64,000 nt of DNA from Cyclobacteriaceae bacterium (GCA_016787565.1 JAEUUG010000003.1:310001-374000), one strand, 5' to 3'; positions 27,017 to 36,219 are shown, counted from the stretch's first letter. Made by a program: numbers and translations. Notes: a model not told the origin generated them from the sequence alone.

Positions 27017-27727
27017 ATGCCCCACGAACAGTATCATCAATGGTATTCACCCCGGCTAAGCCGTGACATTCAAGTGTTGACATTTGGTACGCACGGTTAT
27101 CCGGTAATCCTTTTTCCTACCTCTATGGGTAGTTACTATGAGAATAAGGATTTTAAATTGATCGAAAGTGCAGCCTGGTTTATTGATAATGGATTCGTAA
27201 AAATTTATTGTCCGGATGGTATTGATAGTATGAGTTGGTACAATAAAAATATTCATCCGGCCGATCGCGTCAGAAATCATATCTGGTATGATCAGATGAT
27301 ACTGGAGGAACTAATTCCCCTCGCGCAACGCGAAACCGGTGTTGGCCGGGTGGTTACTGCGGGCTGTAGTTTTGGAGGCTACCATGCTACCAACTTTGGA
27401 TTTAAACACCCGGAGGTAACCAAATATATTTTCAATATGGGTGCTGCCTTCGACATTCGCGATCAGCTCGATGGGTATTATGACGATAATGTCTACTTTA
27501 ATAATCCTCCTGACTTTATGCCAAATGCGCAACATCATTTCTATCAGGATATGTTTGTTATACTTGGCACCGGCACAAATGATATGTGCTGGGACGCTAA
27601 TGTTAAAATGGCCAGTATACTTGAACAGAAGGGTATGAACTACTGGCTCGATGTTCGCAAAGATGCACCACACGACTGGCCCGCTTGGCGGGAAATGTTT
27701 CCGCATTATTTGTCGTTGATTAAATGA
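27017..27727 (+). CDS. Esterase of the COG4947 type
   Basis: A 236-residue alpha/beta hydrolase with the GCSFGGYHA nucleophile elbow (Ser about 117), early YPVILFPTSMGSYYE segment and APHDWPAWREM near the end holding the likely catalytic His. Cytoplasmic. It heads a run of + strand genes with very short gaps (1 to 21 bases) up to 33440 and is frequently seen with ATP-grasp/GCS2 ligases in related genomes (family knowledge). A role in releasing or editing the ligase product is inference. Confidence 0.8.
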   Translation: MPHEQYHQWYSPRLSRDIQVLTFGTHGYPVILFPTSMGSYYENKDFKLIESAAWFIDNGFVKIYCPDGIDSMSWYNKNIHPADRVRNHIWYDQMILEELIPLAQRETGVGRVVTAGCSFGGYHATNFGFKHPEVTKYIFNMGAAFDIRDQLDGYYDDNVYFNNPPDFMPNAQHHFYQDMFVILGTGTNDMCWDANVKMASILEQKGMNYWLDVRKDAPHDWPAWREMFPHYLSLIK

Positions 27728-27728
27728 T

Positions 27729-28652
27729 ATGAAAATTCGTTTACTGATTTTTTTGACGTTAACGGCTTACACGGTTATAGGTAAACCGATCCACAGCAGT
27801 GAGGCTGTAGCCATCGGAGGAATCATGCAGTGGATGACGTTTCAGGGAGAAGATGACCAGGCACCTGTGTTACTTTTTATTCATGGCGGTCCTGGCAATT
27901 CGGTGATAGGCTATGCGGATACATTCACAGCTGAATTGAAAAAGCATTTTATTGTTGTGCAGTGGGACCAGCGTGAAAGTGGCAAAACACGTACACTCAA
28001 TACTTCTCGTGAACCCTTAACAGTTTCAATTTTTCTAAGTGATGCTGTCGAGACGATCAATTTTCTCTCTGCCCGGTTTAAGCAGGAAACGATTTATGTC
28101 ATGGGCCATTCGTGGGGCGGTTACCTTGCCCTTCGTGTAGCTGCAAAAATTCCAGATAAAATTCGCGGTTTAATTGCCATTAGCCCGATGGTCCACCAGG
28201 TGGAGAGTGAGCGTCTGTCGTTGCAGGTACTTCGTGATACTGCACGCGTTAAACAAAACCAGGAAGCGATCACTGAACTCGCCCAAGTTGAGATTCCGTT
28301 TCAAAACAGTGCGGAATTATTTTATCATCGAAAGTGGCTCAGCAAACTGATGCACTCAACTACCCCAACCCGATCGCGGGTGGAGCAATGGTCACAAACA
28401 TGGTTGACCTTGTTTAACGATGCCTCCCAAACCAATTTTTTAACCGATGCTACGGAATTGAAATGCCCGGTTTATTTCCTGATCGGCAGCCGCGATTACC
28501 AAACCTATTTTAAACTAACAGAAACTTACTATCAACAGGTGGATTGCCCGGAAAAGAACCTATATTGGTTTACACAATCGGCCCATAATCCACACCTTAC
28601 AGAACCCAAAAAATTTCAGCAGACCGTCATCAACATCAAGAATAAAAACTAA
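27729..28652 (+). CDS. Alpha/beta hydrolase, proline-iminopeptidase-like
   Basis: A 307-residue protein starting one base after the previous stop, with an N-terminal hydrophobic stretch that may be a signal peptide. The HGGPGNS oxyanion motif and WDQRESGKT follow the proline iminopeptidase pattern (HGGPG, DQRGxG), and MGHSWGG is the nucleophile elbow. Asp (GSRDYQ) and His (SAHNPHL) complete the triad. Such enzymes remove N-terminal residues from peptides, which would fit a peptide-making cluster. Confidence 0.82.
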   Translation: MKIRLLIFLTLTAYTVIGKPIHSSEAVAIGGIMQWMTFQGEDDQAPVLLFIHGGPGNSVIGYADTFTAELKKHFIVVQWDQRESGKTRTLNTSREPLTVSIFLSDAVETINFLSARFKQETIYVMGHSWGGYLALRVAAKIPDKIRGLIAISPMVHQVESERLSLQVLRDTARVKQNQEAITELAQVEIPFQNSAELFYHRKWLSKLMHSTTPTRSRVEQWSQTWLTLFNDASQTNFLTDATELKCPVYFLIGSRDYQTYFKLTETYYQQVDCPEKNLYWFTQSAHNPHLTEPKKFQQTVINIKNKN

Positions 28653-28661
28653 TCATTCGCT

Positions 28662-29702
28662 ATGAAAAAAATCGGAATACTACACGGCATGGAGCGCTCT
28701 TTCCCAGAGGCTTTTGTTGAACGCATTACTAGAATGGGATTAAAAGATATCCAGGCAGAACCAGTAGTGGTGGATATGGTGGAGCAAGGTGCTGCCACCG
28801 ATTATGCGGTGATCATTGATCGTATTTCACAAGATGTGCCCTTTTATCGTGCGTACTTAAAAAATGCGGCCATCTCCGGAACAGCCGTCATCAACAATCC
28901 ATTCTGGTGGAGCGCAGATGAAAAATTCTTTAACAATGCCCTGGCGGTAAAGTTGGGGATACCGGTACCGAAAACAGTTTTACTTCCCTCGCACGAACGC
29001 CCCACCGATACAAGCGACAGCTCTTTTGCTAACCTGAAATTTCCGCTCAGTTGGGAACAGATATTTACACACATCGGCTGGCCAGCTTATATGAAGCCGC
29101 ATTCTGGTGGAGGATGGAAGAGTGTGTACAAGCTTAACAATATGGATGATTTCTTTAAGGCCTATGCTGAAACAGGTCAGTTGGTGATGATGCTGCAGGA
29201 GGAAATTATTTTTGATGATTACTTCCGTTGCTATTGCCTGGGGGGTAAGCACGTACGCATCATGCAATATGAACCGCGCAATCCCCATCACCTTCGCTAT
29301 CAAACCGCGAAAGGCCCTGCTACAGAAAAATTGTTGAAGCAGGTTCACGATTATGTTCTGGCATTGTGCCATGCACTTGGCTATGATTTTAATACCGTGG
29401 AGATGGCTGTGCGCAACGGCATTCCGTATGCCATCGATTTCTGTAACCCTGCACCAGATGCAGATATTCATTCCGTTGGCCAGGAAAATTTTGATTGGGT
29501 TGTGGAGCATGCTGCGCAGATGGCCGTTGAAAAGGCAAAGCTGCAAAAGCCAGGAAGGGACAACCTCACATGGGGTACTTTTGTGCGTGACGCTGTAACC
29601 GGAAAACCGACAGCGATTTCGAAAACAAAGGCTGCTGAAAAAACAAAGGGAGTATCGAAAGCAGGCAGTCCAAAGAAAGAAAGCAAGGCGGGTAAAAAAT
29701 AA
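28662..29702 (+). CDS. ATP-grasp ligase-like protein with Lys-rich tail
   Basis: A 346-residue protein whose central part has ATP-grasp features: the pre-grasp NNPFWWSADEKFFNNALAVK segment, PAYMKPHSGGGWKSV (ATP-binding Lys and Gly-rich loop), the MLQEEI strand and a metal-binding-type AIDFCNPAPDAD near the end. ATP-grasp enzymes join carboxylates to amines through acyl phosphates. The last ~35 residues are almost only Lys/Ala/Ser/Gly/Thr, a histone-H1-like unstructured tail. It lies 9 bases after the peptidase-like gene and 21 before a second ligase gene. Confidence 0.78.
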   Translation: MKKIGILHGMERSFPEAFVERITRMGLKDIQAEPVVVDMVEQGAATDYAVIIDRISQDVPFYRAYLKNAAISGTAVINNPFWWSADEKFFNNALAVKLGIPVPKTVLLPSHERPTDTSDSSFANLKFPLSWEQIFTHIGWPAYMKPHSGGGWKSVYKLNNMDDFFKAYAETGQLVMMLQEEIIFDDYFRCYCLGGKHVRIMQYEPRNPHHLRYQTAKGPATEKLLKQVHDYVLALCHALGYDFNTVEMAVRNGIPYAIDFCNPAPDADIHSVGQENFDWVVEHAAQMAVEKAKLQKPGRDNLTWGTFVRDAVTGKPTAISKTKAAEKTKGVSKAGSPKKESKAGKK

Positions 29703-29723
29703 GGCAGGCACTGAAAAGGGCGT

Positions 29724-30821
29724 ATGGAAAAATTTACACTGGGAGTTGAGGAGGAATACATGGTGGTTGATCCCGTTACAAGGGAATTGACATCACACGA
29801 TCAGCACATTGTGGAGATAGCATCACATACCTTGCGCGATCACGTTAAGGCGGAGATGCACCAGGCGGTTGTTGAAGTGGGCACCGGCATTTGTGCGAAC
29901 GTGCAAGAAGCACATGCAGAGATTAAGTACCTACGTAAAAGTGTCGCAGATATTGCCTCGGGTTTAGGGTTGCGCATCGGTGCTGCCGGAACGCATCCCT
30001 TTTCATTATGGACACAGCAATTGATTACTCCGAATCCACGCTATGATGAAATCGTCAATGAGATGCAGGAGGCAGCCCGCTCGAACTTAATTTTCGGATT
30101 GCATGTACATGTGGGCATTACCGATAAAAACATGGCGATCCACATCATGAACACAGTGCGCTATTTTTTGCCGCATATTTTTGCCTTGTCTACCAACTCA
30201 CCTTTCTGGGAAGGCCGGAATACCGGCTTTAAATCCTTTCGCACAAAAGTGTTTGATAAATTTCCCCGCACCGGTATTCCGGATCACTTCAACAGTTGGG
30301 ATGATTTCAAGAACTATGTAAACCTGCTGATTAAGACCAACTGCATCGACAATGCAAAAAAAATATGGTGGGATGTGCGGGTTCATCCGTTCTTTGATAC
30401 CATTGAATTTCGCATTTGCGATGTACCGTTGCGCACCGAAGAAACCATTGCCATTACGGCACTCTTTCAAGCTCTTGTGGTAAAACTGTACCGGCTTCGG
30501 TTGAGAAACATCAGTTTCATTATGTACACGCGTTCGCTGGTGAATGAAAATAAATGGCGGGCCTCACGCTATGGATTGGATGGGAAGTTGATCGACTTTG
30601 GCAAGCAGGAGGAATTTGATACGCGGTTAATCATTCTTGAATTGCTGGATTTTGTTGACGATGTTGTGGATGATCTTGGCAGCCGCGAGGCGATCAAGTA
30701 TATTCACACAATTTTGCAAAACGGAACCGGGGCTGACCGTCAGTTGAAAATTTTTCAGGAGACGGGAAGCCTGGAGAAAGTAGTGGATTTTATTTTACAA
30801 GAAACAGTTGAGGGCGTTTGA
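29724..30821 (+). CDS. ybdK: YbdK/GCS2-family carboxylate-amine ligase
   Basis: A 365-residue member of the glutamate-cysteine ligase 2 family (COG2170): it begins FTLGVEEEYMVVDP, has HQAVVEVGTG, GAAGTHPFS and GLHVHVGI, and a VRVHPFFDTIEFRICDVP segment, all characteristic. Family members make gamma-glutamyl-type amide bonds; E. coli YbdK has only weak gamma-glutamylcysteine activity, so the real substrates are often different. Here it is embedded between an ATP-grasp ligase and a glutamine amidotransferase, which argues for a dedicated small-molecule pathway rather than glutathione. Confidence 0.88.
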   Translation: MEKFTLGVEEEYMVVDPVTRELTSHDQHIVEIASHTLRDHVKAEMHQAVVEVGTGICANVQEAHAEIKYLRKSVADIASGLGLRIGAAGTHPFSLWTQQLITPNPRYDEIVNEMQEAARSNLIFGLHVHVGITDKNMAIHIMNTVRYFLPHIFALSTNSPFWEGRNTGFKSFRTKVFDKFPRTGIPDHFNSWDDFKNYVNLLIKTNCIDNAKKIWWDVRVHPFFDTIEFRICDVPLRTEETIAITALFQALVVKLYRLRLRNISFIMYTRSLVNENKWRASRYGLDGKLIDFGKQEEFDTRLIILELLDFVDDVVDDLGSREAIKYIHTILQNGTGADRQLKIFQETGSLEKVVDFILQETVEGV

Positions 30822-30832
30822 AGTAATGTATC

Positions 30833-31408
30833 ATGGTGCAAAAAGAAGATTTTGAAAGGCTGAGATTGGAATTATCAGTAAAGGCAAAAAACGGACTGGA
30901 TTTTATTATCGCTGCCTGTATAGTGTGGTCACTAATTGCTTATGTATGGACATTGTCTTACACACCATATTCTAAAAGTGTATTGACGTTTATCATTGGT
31001 GGCCCCATGTTGCCTTTGGCGTTGATTTTGTCTAAAGTTCTCAAGACGACTTGGAAGGTAAGAGATAACCCGCTTCAACCATTAGGGCTTTGGCTCAATT
31101 TTGCGCAGCTCTTTTATTTTCCAATCCTTGTTTTTGTTCTGATTAAGTCACCTGAATATTTTGTGTTGTGTTATGTCATCATTACAGGTGCTCACTTCTT
31201 TCCTTACGCCTGGTATTACAATGTAAAGGCTTTCGCCATCATGGCAGGAGTTATTGCAGTGGGCTCCATATTGATAGCACTAAAGGTGGAGGCTCAGGAT
31301 ACTTACCTGATTCCGGTTTTTATGGTCGTCTCGCTCGCCATCTTAGCTGTGTGGCTGCTCTTGGCTTACCGCAGTAACAAGTTGAAATATGAGCGAATTA
31401 TCTCCTGA
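30833..31408 (+). CDS. Unrecognised six-helix membrane protein (DUF7010-like)
   Basis: A 191-residue protein with about six membrane helices (LDFIIAACIVWSLIAYVW through LIPVFMVVSLAILAVWLLLAY). It may match the DUF7010 family; I am not certain. It is located between the GCS2 ligase (11-base gap) and the amidotransferase (2-base gap), so it is part of the unit. Export or membrane tethering of the product is a guess. Confidence 0.65.
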   Translation: MVQKEDFERLRLELSVKAKNGLDFIIAACIVWSLIAYVWTLSYTPYSKSVLTFIIGGPMLPLALILSKVLKTTWKVRDNPLQPLGLWLNFAQLFYFPILVFVLIKSPEYFVLCYVIITGAHFFPYAWYYNVKAFAIMAGVIAVGSILIALKVEAQDTYLIPVFMVVSLAILAVWLLLAYRSNKLKYERIIS

Positions 31409-31410
31409 TC

Positions 31411-32250
31411 GTGTTGATTGATAATCAAATTCATATTGCAGTTCTGGATCTGTACGAGGGTGTGGTGAACGAAGGCATGCGCGGTATCCGGCAACTTATT
31501 GAAGAGTTTGAAGCCGATTGCCACATGATGGTCAAGTATGAAATTTTTGACGTCCGCCTGAAGGCCGAAGTTCCGGATCTTAATTTTGATCTATACATTT
31601 CTTCCGGTGGGCCAGGCAGTCCACTCGACAGTGAAGGGTCATTGTGGGAAAAAAGATATTTTGGATTGGTAGATGATATCCGTGCATACAACGCACAACA
31701 TCCGGAGAAGAAAAAGCACATGCTGATGATCTGCCACAGCTTCCAGATTTTTTGCCGGTATTACGGTTATGGTGTGGTGTCGAAACGAAAGTCTACTTCA
31801 TTTGGTGTGATGCCCGTTCACAAAACATTTGAAGGTCATCATGATCCCTTGTTTCGCTCGCTGAATGATCCACTCTGGGCAGTAGACTCGCGCGACTATC
31901 AGATTACACAACCCAATATGGAGAAGATCGATGCAGGAGGTGGAGCCTTGTTGTGCATTGAGAAATTCCGACCGCATGTTGATCTGGAAAGGGCGGTGAT
32001 GGCCATTCGGTTTGATGAAGCCTTTATCGGTATGCAATTTCACCCCGAGGCAGATGCCGTGGGTATGCGCATGTATTTGTTGCGGGAAGAGAAAAAAGAA
32101 CTGGTCATTGAAAAACATGGCGAGAAGAAATATTGGGAGATGCTCGATCACCTCAACGACCCAGACAAAATTATGCTGACCTATGCCACGGTGATCCCCC
32201 GGTTCCTGATGATTGCCTTGCAGCATCGCTTACGCACCCTTTCGTTATGA
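31411..32250 (+). CDS. Class I glutamine amidotransferase-like protein
   Basis: A 279-residue stand-alone GATase1 domain starting at GTG 31411. The SSGGPGSP oxyanion strand, catalytic Cys in MICHSFQ (Cys108) and His-Glu pair in QFHPEAD (His211, Glu213) make a complete triad. The C-terminal ~60 residues are a helical extension. It would supply ammonia from glutamine, or hydrolyse a gamma-glutamyl amide, within the ligase cluster. The stop overlaps the next start (ATGA), implying tight coupling to that protein. Confidence 0.85.
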   Translation: MLIDNQIHIAVLDLYEGVVNEGMRGIRQLIEEFEADCHMMVKYEIFDVRLKAEVPDLNFDLYISSGGPGSPLDSEGSLWEKRYFGLVDDIRAYNAQHPEKKKHMLMICHSFQIFCRYYGYGVVSKRKSTSFGVMPVHKTFEGHHDPLFRSLNDPLWAVDSRDYQITQPNMEKIDAGGGALLCIEKFRPHVDLERAVMAIRFDEAFIGMQFHPEADAVGMRMYLLREEKKELVIEKHGEKKYWEMLDHLNDPDKIMLTYATVIPRFLMIALQHRLRTLSL

Positions 32251-33440
32251 TCAGTACAGCTCGCGAATTATTTAATCAGCAATTCAGTGAACAGAAGTAT
32301 CAGGACTTCCTGGCAGATCTTGATCGTGAATATCATTACCACATACCGTTTCGTGTTGCTGAAACACCTGTGTTTGTGGGAAAAGAATTTAAACAAAAAC
32401 TGTTGAGGGCATCGGAAGAGATCATCGATTTTTTGGTGCAGCCTGACTTTAAGCAATCCATGAAGGGCGCTGTTCCGTCAGCGTTGCAGGTTCCTAATGA
32501 TGATGATCATACATTATTCCTCGCACTGGATTTTGCAGTGTGCACAGAGATAGGAAGCGATGAGCTTGTTCCGCGCCTGATTGAAATACAGGGCTTCCCA
32601 TCCTTGTTTGGCTACCAGGATTTTTTGGGCAACAAATTCAGACAGCATTATGCTATTCCTGAAAATCTGAATTTTCATTTTGGTGAAAATTCCGATCGTT
32701 ATTGGCAGCGCCTCCGAAAAGCTATCGTTCAACACCATGATCCGGAAAACGTCATATTACTGGAGATCGATCCGTTGAAACAAAATACGGCTATCGACTT
32801 TCTGGTAACGCGCCAGCACCTGGGCATTGAGCCCGTTCACATTGGCGATTTAAAAATTCGTGGCAGAAAATTATTCTATCCAAAGGAAGGAAATGAAATC
32901 CCGGTACACCGGATTTATAACCGAGTCATCTTTGATGAGCTGTTGCAGCGCAGCGATTTAGTAACCGATTTTCATTTAACCGAAGATGTTGATGTCTCGT
33001 GGGCAGGGCATCCGAACTGGTTTTTCCGTATCAGCAAATACACCATGCCCTTTTTGAAAAGTAACGCTGTTCCGGAAAGCAGATTTTTGAGTGACGTTAT
33101 AAATATACCGGATGATCTCGAAAATTATGTTTTGAAGCCGCTGTTTTCGTTCTCCGGTAGCGGAGTGATCTTTGATGTGACGCGGAACGATATCGAAGCT
33201 ATTCCGGAAGAGAGAAGGAAAGATTTTTTAGTGCAACGGAAAGTTCATTATGAGCCGGTGGTACAATCTCCCAATGGGTTGGTGAAAACTGAAATACGGT
33301 TGTTATTCCTCTGGGATGAGGGAGTTGCAAGACCGCAGTTGGTAACGAATCTTGCACGGTTAAGTCGCGGGGATATTATAGGAGTGAAGTACAACAAAGA
33401 CAAAACCTGGGTTGGCGGAACGATTTGCTTCATGGAGTGA
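32247..33440 (+). CDS. Divergent ATP-grasp-like protein coupled to the amidotransferase
   Basis: The start is ATG 32247, overlapping the previous stop (397 aa). I do not recognise a named family, but the C-terminal half has ATP-grasp character: NYVLKPLFSFSGSGVIFDV (ATP-binding Lys plus Gly/Ser loop), FLVQRKVHYEPV, VKTEIRLLFLWD and NLARLSRGDIIGV. The N-terminal half contains EIQGFPSLFG and a Glu-rich DELVPRLIEIQ. Translational overlap with the GATase suggests the two form one glutamine-dependent or amide-editing enzyme. It is the last gene of the cluster. Confidence 0.68.
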   Translation: MISTARELFNQQFSEQKYQDFLADLDREYHYHIPFRVAETPVFVGKEFKQKLLRASEEIIDFLVQPDFKQSMKGAVPSALQVPNDDDHTLFLALDFAVCTEIGSDELVPRLIEIQGFPSLFGYQDFLGNKFRQHYAIPENLNFHFGENSDRYWQRLRKAIVQHHDPENVILLEIDPLKQNTAIDFLVTRQHLGIEPVHIGDLKIRGRKLFYPKEGNEIPVHRIYNRVIFDELLQRSDLVTDFHLTEDVDVSWAGHPNWFFRISKYTMPFLKSNAVPESRFLSDVINIPDDLENYVLKPLFSFSGSGVIFDVTRNDIEAIPEERRKDFLVQRKVHYEPVVQSPNGLVKTEIRLLFLWDEGVARPQLVTNLARLSRGDIIGVKYNKDKTWVGGTICFME

Positions 33441-33448
33441 TCAACACA

Positions 33449-34657
33449 TTAAGCACCTTGTGCTACCGTAAGCTTTCTGGCCACATACAATGCGATGAGG
33501 CTAAAGAACACTGCGATAAAACCAACATAATTGTAATTGACCAGTGCTTTTGTTTCGCCACCGAAAACAGATGGTTGTTCCAAGATAATAAGTCCTGCAA
33601 CAAACGATGCCAGTCCCGATGTTAATTGTTGAACCGAAGAACGAATGCTCATGTAGCTTCCCCTGATTTCTGGACGGATAATAGCCGTTTCCATCGTTGT
33701 GGAAGGTACCATTCTGCCATTGCTGAAGATGAAGAACACTCCACTGATCACCAAGGCCAGCCATAGCGGAACAGGAGTAAGGTTGGTAATCACCAGGATG
33801 GGAATTAGCACCAACGATCCAAAGATGGTAAAGATTTTTAAACGTCCATATTTGTCGGCCATTTTGCCAACCCATGGTGAAAATACCATCGTGCATAAGC
33901 CTCCTACCAGATAGATGTAGGAAAGCTGTCCTTCGGTGAAGCCAACATTACCCACCATGTACGTAGCGATGAATGGAATGATGGTGAAATGCCCCAGCAT
34001 GAGCAGTGCCGAAAACGTGAGGCCAAGACGCGTATTCCGGTTGCCAAAAATCTGGCGCAGCATGTCCATCGGTTTGGTATGTCCATCCGCGTTGACATGA
34101 GCCGTCATGGATGGGATAAAAAAGATGATGAGTAACGTTATTGCAATGCCAAGAATACCCAGGGCCAGAAACGGAGCATGCCACGAGAGCTGTGTGGCAG
34201 CAAACAAACCAAAGGGTACACCGAAAACGGAAGCAACACCAAAGGAAGCCATCACGGTGCCAATACCTTTTGCTCTTCGTTCAAGTGGTATAGCATCACT
34301 AACAATGGAAAGGATCAGCGCACCGAGTACTCCGCCAAACGCTCCAGCCAGCGAGCGTGTGAATAGTAAAATTTCAAAGTTTGGCGCAAAAGCACAGGCC
34401 AGCGTGCCAAGCGAAAAACCGGTATACACAAAAAGCAATACCTGTTTGCGATCATACCGATCGATGAAGAAGGCTGCGAAGAATCCTGAAATGCCAGCTG
34501 TGATGGTGTAGGAGGCGACCAGTAAACTGAATTGCTGTGGATCAATGGCAAAGATGCGCATGAGTTGCGGACCCAATGGCATGATGATCATAAAATCCAT
34601 AATGTGGGTAAACATCCCCGCAGCGAGGATGAGTAAGAGTATGCGTTCGTTCTTCAT
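33449..34657 (-). CDS. MFS transporter
   Basis: A 402-residue protein with 12 membrane helices and the MFS loop motif between TM2 and TM3 (FFAAFFIDRYDRKQVL). The DHA1-like look (MPLGPQLMRIF near the N-terminus, GALILSIVSDAIP) suggests export of small organic compounds. It is convergent with the ligase cluster (8-base gap). It could export that cluster's product, but it is transcribed separately. Confidence 0.86.
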   Translation of the reverse strand: MKNERILLLILAAGMFTHIMDFMIIMPLGPQLMRIFAIDPQQFSLLVASYTITAGISGFFAAFFIDRYDRKQVLLFVYTGFSLGTLACAFAPNFEILLFTRSLAGAFGGVLGALILSIVSDAIPLERRAKGIGTVMASFGVASVFGVPFGLFAATQLSWHAPFLALGILGIAITLLIIFFIPSMTAHVNADGHTKPMDMLRQIFGNRNTRLGLTFSALLMLGHFTIIPFIATYMVGNVGFTEGQLSYIYLVGGLCTMVFSPWVGKMADKYGRLKIFTIFGSLVLIPILVITNLTPVPLWLALVISGVFFIFSNGRMVPSTTMETAIIRPEIRGSYMSIRSSVQQLTSGLASFVAGLIILEQPSVFGGETKALVNYNYVGFIAVFFSLIALYVARKLTVAQGA

Positions 34658-34728
34658 GAGGGCGACAAAGATAAGCCTAACGGTTTGCCAGACGAGAAGT
34701 TCAGGTTAGTATTTTGCTACAATGCTGC

Positions 34729-35337
34729 CTATAACAGGGGTTCAACGTATTGTTGTACATTTCGGGCTACAATCTTATGCCCTTCTACATTGGGATGAAT
34801 GCCGTCCGGCAGATTCAATTTTTCATTACCCCCAACATCCTTTAATAGAAATGGAATGAGTGTGGCGTTGTTCTTTTTGGCCAGCTCGGGATATATTTTT
34901 TTGAATTGGTCGGTGTATTCTTTACCCATGTTCGGGGGCACCATCATGCCGGCAATCACAAACTTGGTGTTGGGATATTTCGTTTTCACTTTATCCAATA
35001 TGCCCTGAAGATTTTTTACTGTTTGCTCCAGGGGCAGTCCGCGCAGGCCATCATTGCCACCCAGTTCCAAAACAAAAACATCTACCGGTTGACGCAACAA
35101 CCAGTCAATGCGGGATAATCCACCAGCTGAAGTTTCTCCACTGAGGCCGGCATTCACAACTTTACAGGGAATACCTTTTTTATTGAGCAGCTTTTCAAGC
35201 AGAGCCGGGTAAGCCTCTTCGGGCGACAGGCCGTAGCCAGCCGTAAGGCTATCACCAAAAATCAGGATGGTTTTAGGTGCTGTGCCAGCCTGAAGTATCA
35301 GTGCCAGCGCAATAATCAGGAGCTTTTTTACGACCAT
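34729..35337 (-). CDS. tesA: SGNH/GDSL arylesterase, TesA-like
   Basis: A 202-residue exported protein (signal LLIIALALILQAGTAP) with GDSLTAGYG (nucleophile Ser), NAGLSGETS, LGGNDGLRG (Asn of block III) and DGIHPNVEGH (Asp/His). This matches the periplasmic acyl-CoA thioesterase/lysophospholipase TesA group. It is divergent from the YbbA/YbbP-like ABC transporter genes, exactly as tesA and ybbAP are in E. coli, so a conserved functional link across phyla is likely. Confidence 0.87.
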   Translation of the reverse strand: MVVKKLLIIALALILQAGTAPKTILIFGDSLTAGYGLSPEEAYPALLEKLLNKKGIPCKVVNAGLSGETSAGGLSRIDWLLRQPVDVFVLELGGNDGLRGLPLEQTVKNLQGILDKVKTKYPNTKFVIAGMMVPPNMGKEYTDQFKKIYPELAKKNNATLIPFLLKDVGGNEKLNLPDGIHPNVEGHKIVARNVQQYVEPLL

Positions 35338-35424
35338 GCGTATAAAACGAGTTATCTTTTACCGTGAATTGAAACAATTTTAAGCTATAAACGCTTTTAT
35401 TCCATAATTGATTTAACAAAAACC

Positions 35425-36120
35425 ATGTCACAAGCAGTATTACGAGCTGATAATCTCACAAAGATTTATAAATCTGCGGATAAGCAACTAACCGTTCTCG
35501 ATCATGTTTCGTTTTCGGTGGCGCAAGGCGACTCCCTTTCCATCATTGGTCCATCGGGTAGCGGCAAAACAACGCTACTGGGATTGTGTGCCGGACTTGA
35601 TACACCGTCTAGCGGAACCATCGCACTCATGGGCTTTAAGCTTAATGCGATGAGTGAAGACGATCGTGCGTATATGCGCAACCAATATGTTGGATTTGTG
35701 TTCCAGAACTTTCAATTGTTGGGCACGCTAACCGCGTTGGAAAATGTGATGGTACCGTTAGAGTTACGCGGTGAACGAAATGTGATGCCCAAAGCAAAAG
35801 AATTATTGGAGCGTGTGGGCCTGGCCGATCGCATGGATCACTATCCTTCACAGCTCTCGGGTGGCGAACAACAGCGCGTGGCGATGGCCCGAGCGTTTAT
35901 TACTGATCCGAAAATATTATTTGCCGATGAACCAACCGGTAACCTGGATGAAGAAAATGCGCAACATATTACCGAATTACTTTTCGGCATGAACCGTGAA
36001 CAACATACCACGCTGGTTTTGGTAACCCATAATCTTGAACTTGCGCAAAAAACACAGCGCATCATCCGGATGAAAGGTGGCAAACTAGTGGAAGAAATTC
36101 ACCGTGAACCGGTGTTATAA
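35425..36120 (+). CDS. ybbA: ABC transporter ATPase, YbbA/LolD-like
   Basis: A 231-residue ABC ATPase of the LolD/MacB class: Walker A GPSGSGKTT, Q-loop FQNFQLL, signature LSGGEQQR, Walker B ILFADEPTGN and H-loop VTHN. It works with the large permease encoded 99 bases downstream, probably in lipid or lipoprotein handling or mechanotransmission rather than import. Confidence 0.9.
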   Translation: MSQAVLRADNLTKIYKSADKQLTVLDHVSFSVAQGDSLSIIGPSGSGKTTLLGLCAGLDTPSSGTIALMGFKLNAMSEDDRAYMRNQYVGFVFQNFQLLGTLTALENVMVPLELRGERNVMPKAKELLERVGLADRMDHYPSQLSGGEQQRVAMARAFITDPKILFADEPTGNLDEENAQHITELLFGMNREQHTTLVLVTHNLELAQKTQRIIRMKGGKLVEEIHREPVL

Positions 36121-36219
36121 GTCTAATTCAGACGAAACATCGATTCGTTTAATGCAATCCGTTGCAGGCGGAAAGCAATCACGGAAAGTTATTCGGCTAA
36201 ACCTTTCAGAAATCAATGT

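Noticed and set aside
32133..32246. In-frame extension upstream of the last ligase-cluster gene
   Set aside because: It lies wholly inside the amidotransferase gene and its translation (proline- and arginine-rich) looks non-native; ATG 32247 with a four-base overlap is the natural start.
33449..34657. MFS gene as an integral part of the ligase cluster
   Set aside because: It is on the opposite strand and convergent; proximity alone does not show that it exports the cluster's product.
36121..36219. Small hairpin after ybbA as a terminator
   Set aside because: The GTCT-AATT-AGAC stem is only four pairs without a T-run, and the permease gene downstream should be co-transcribed.
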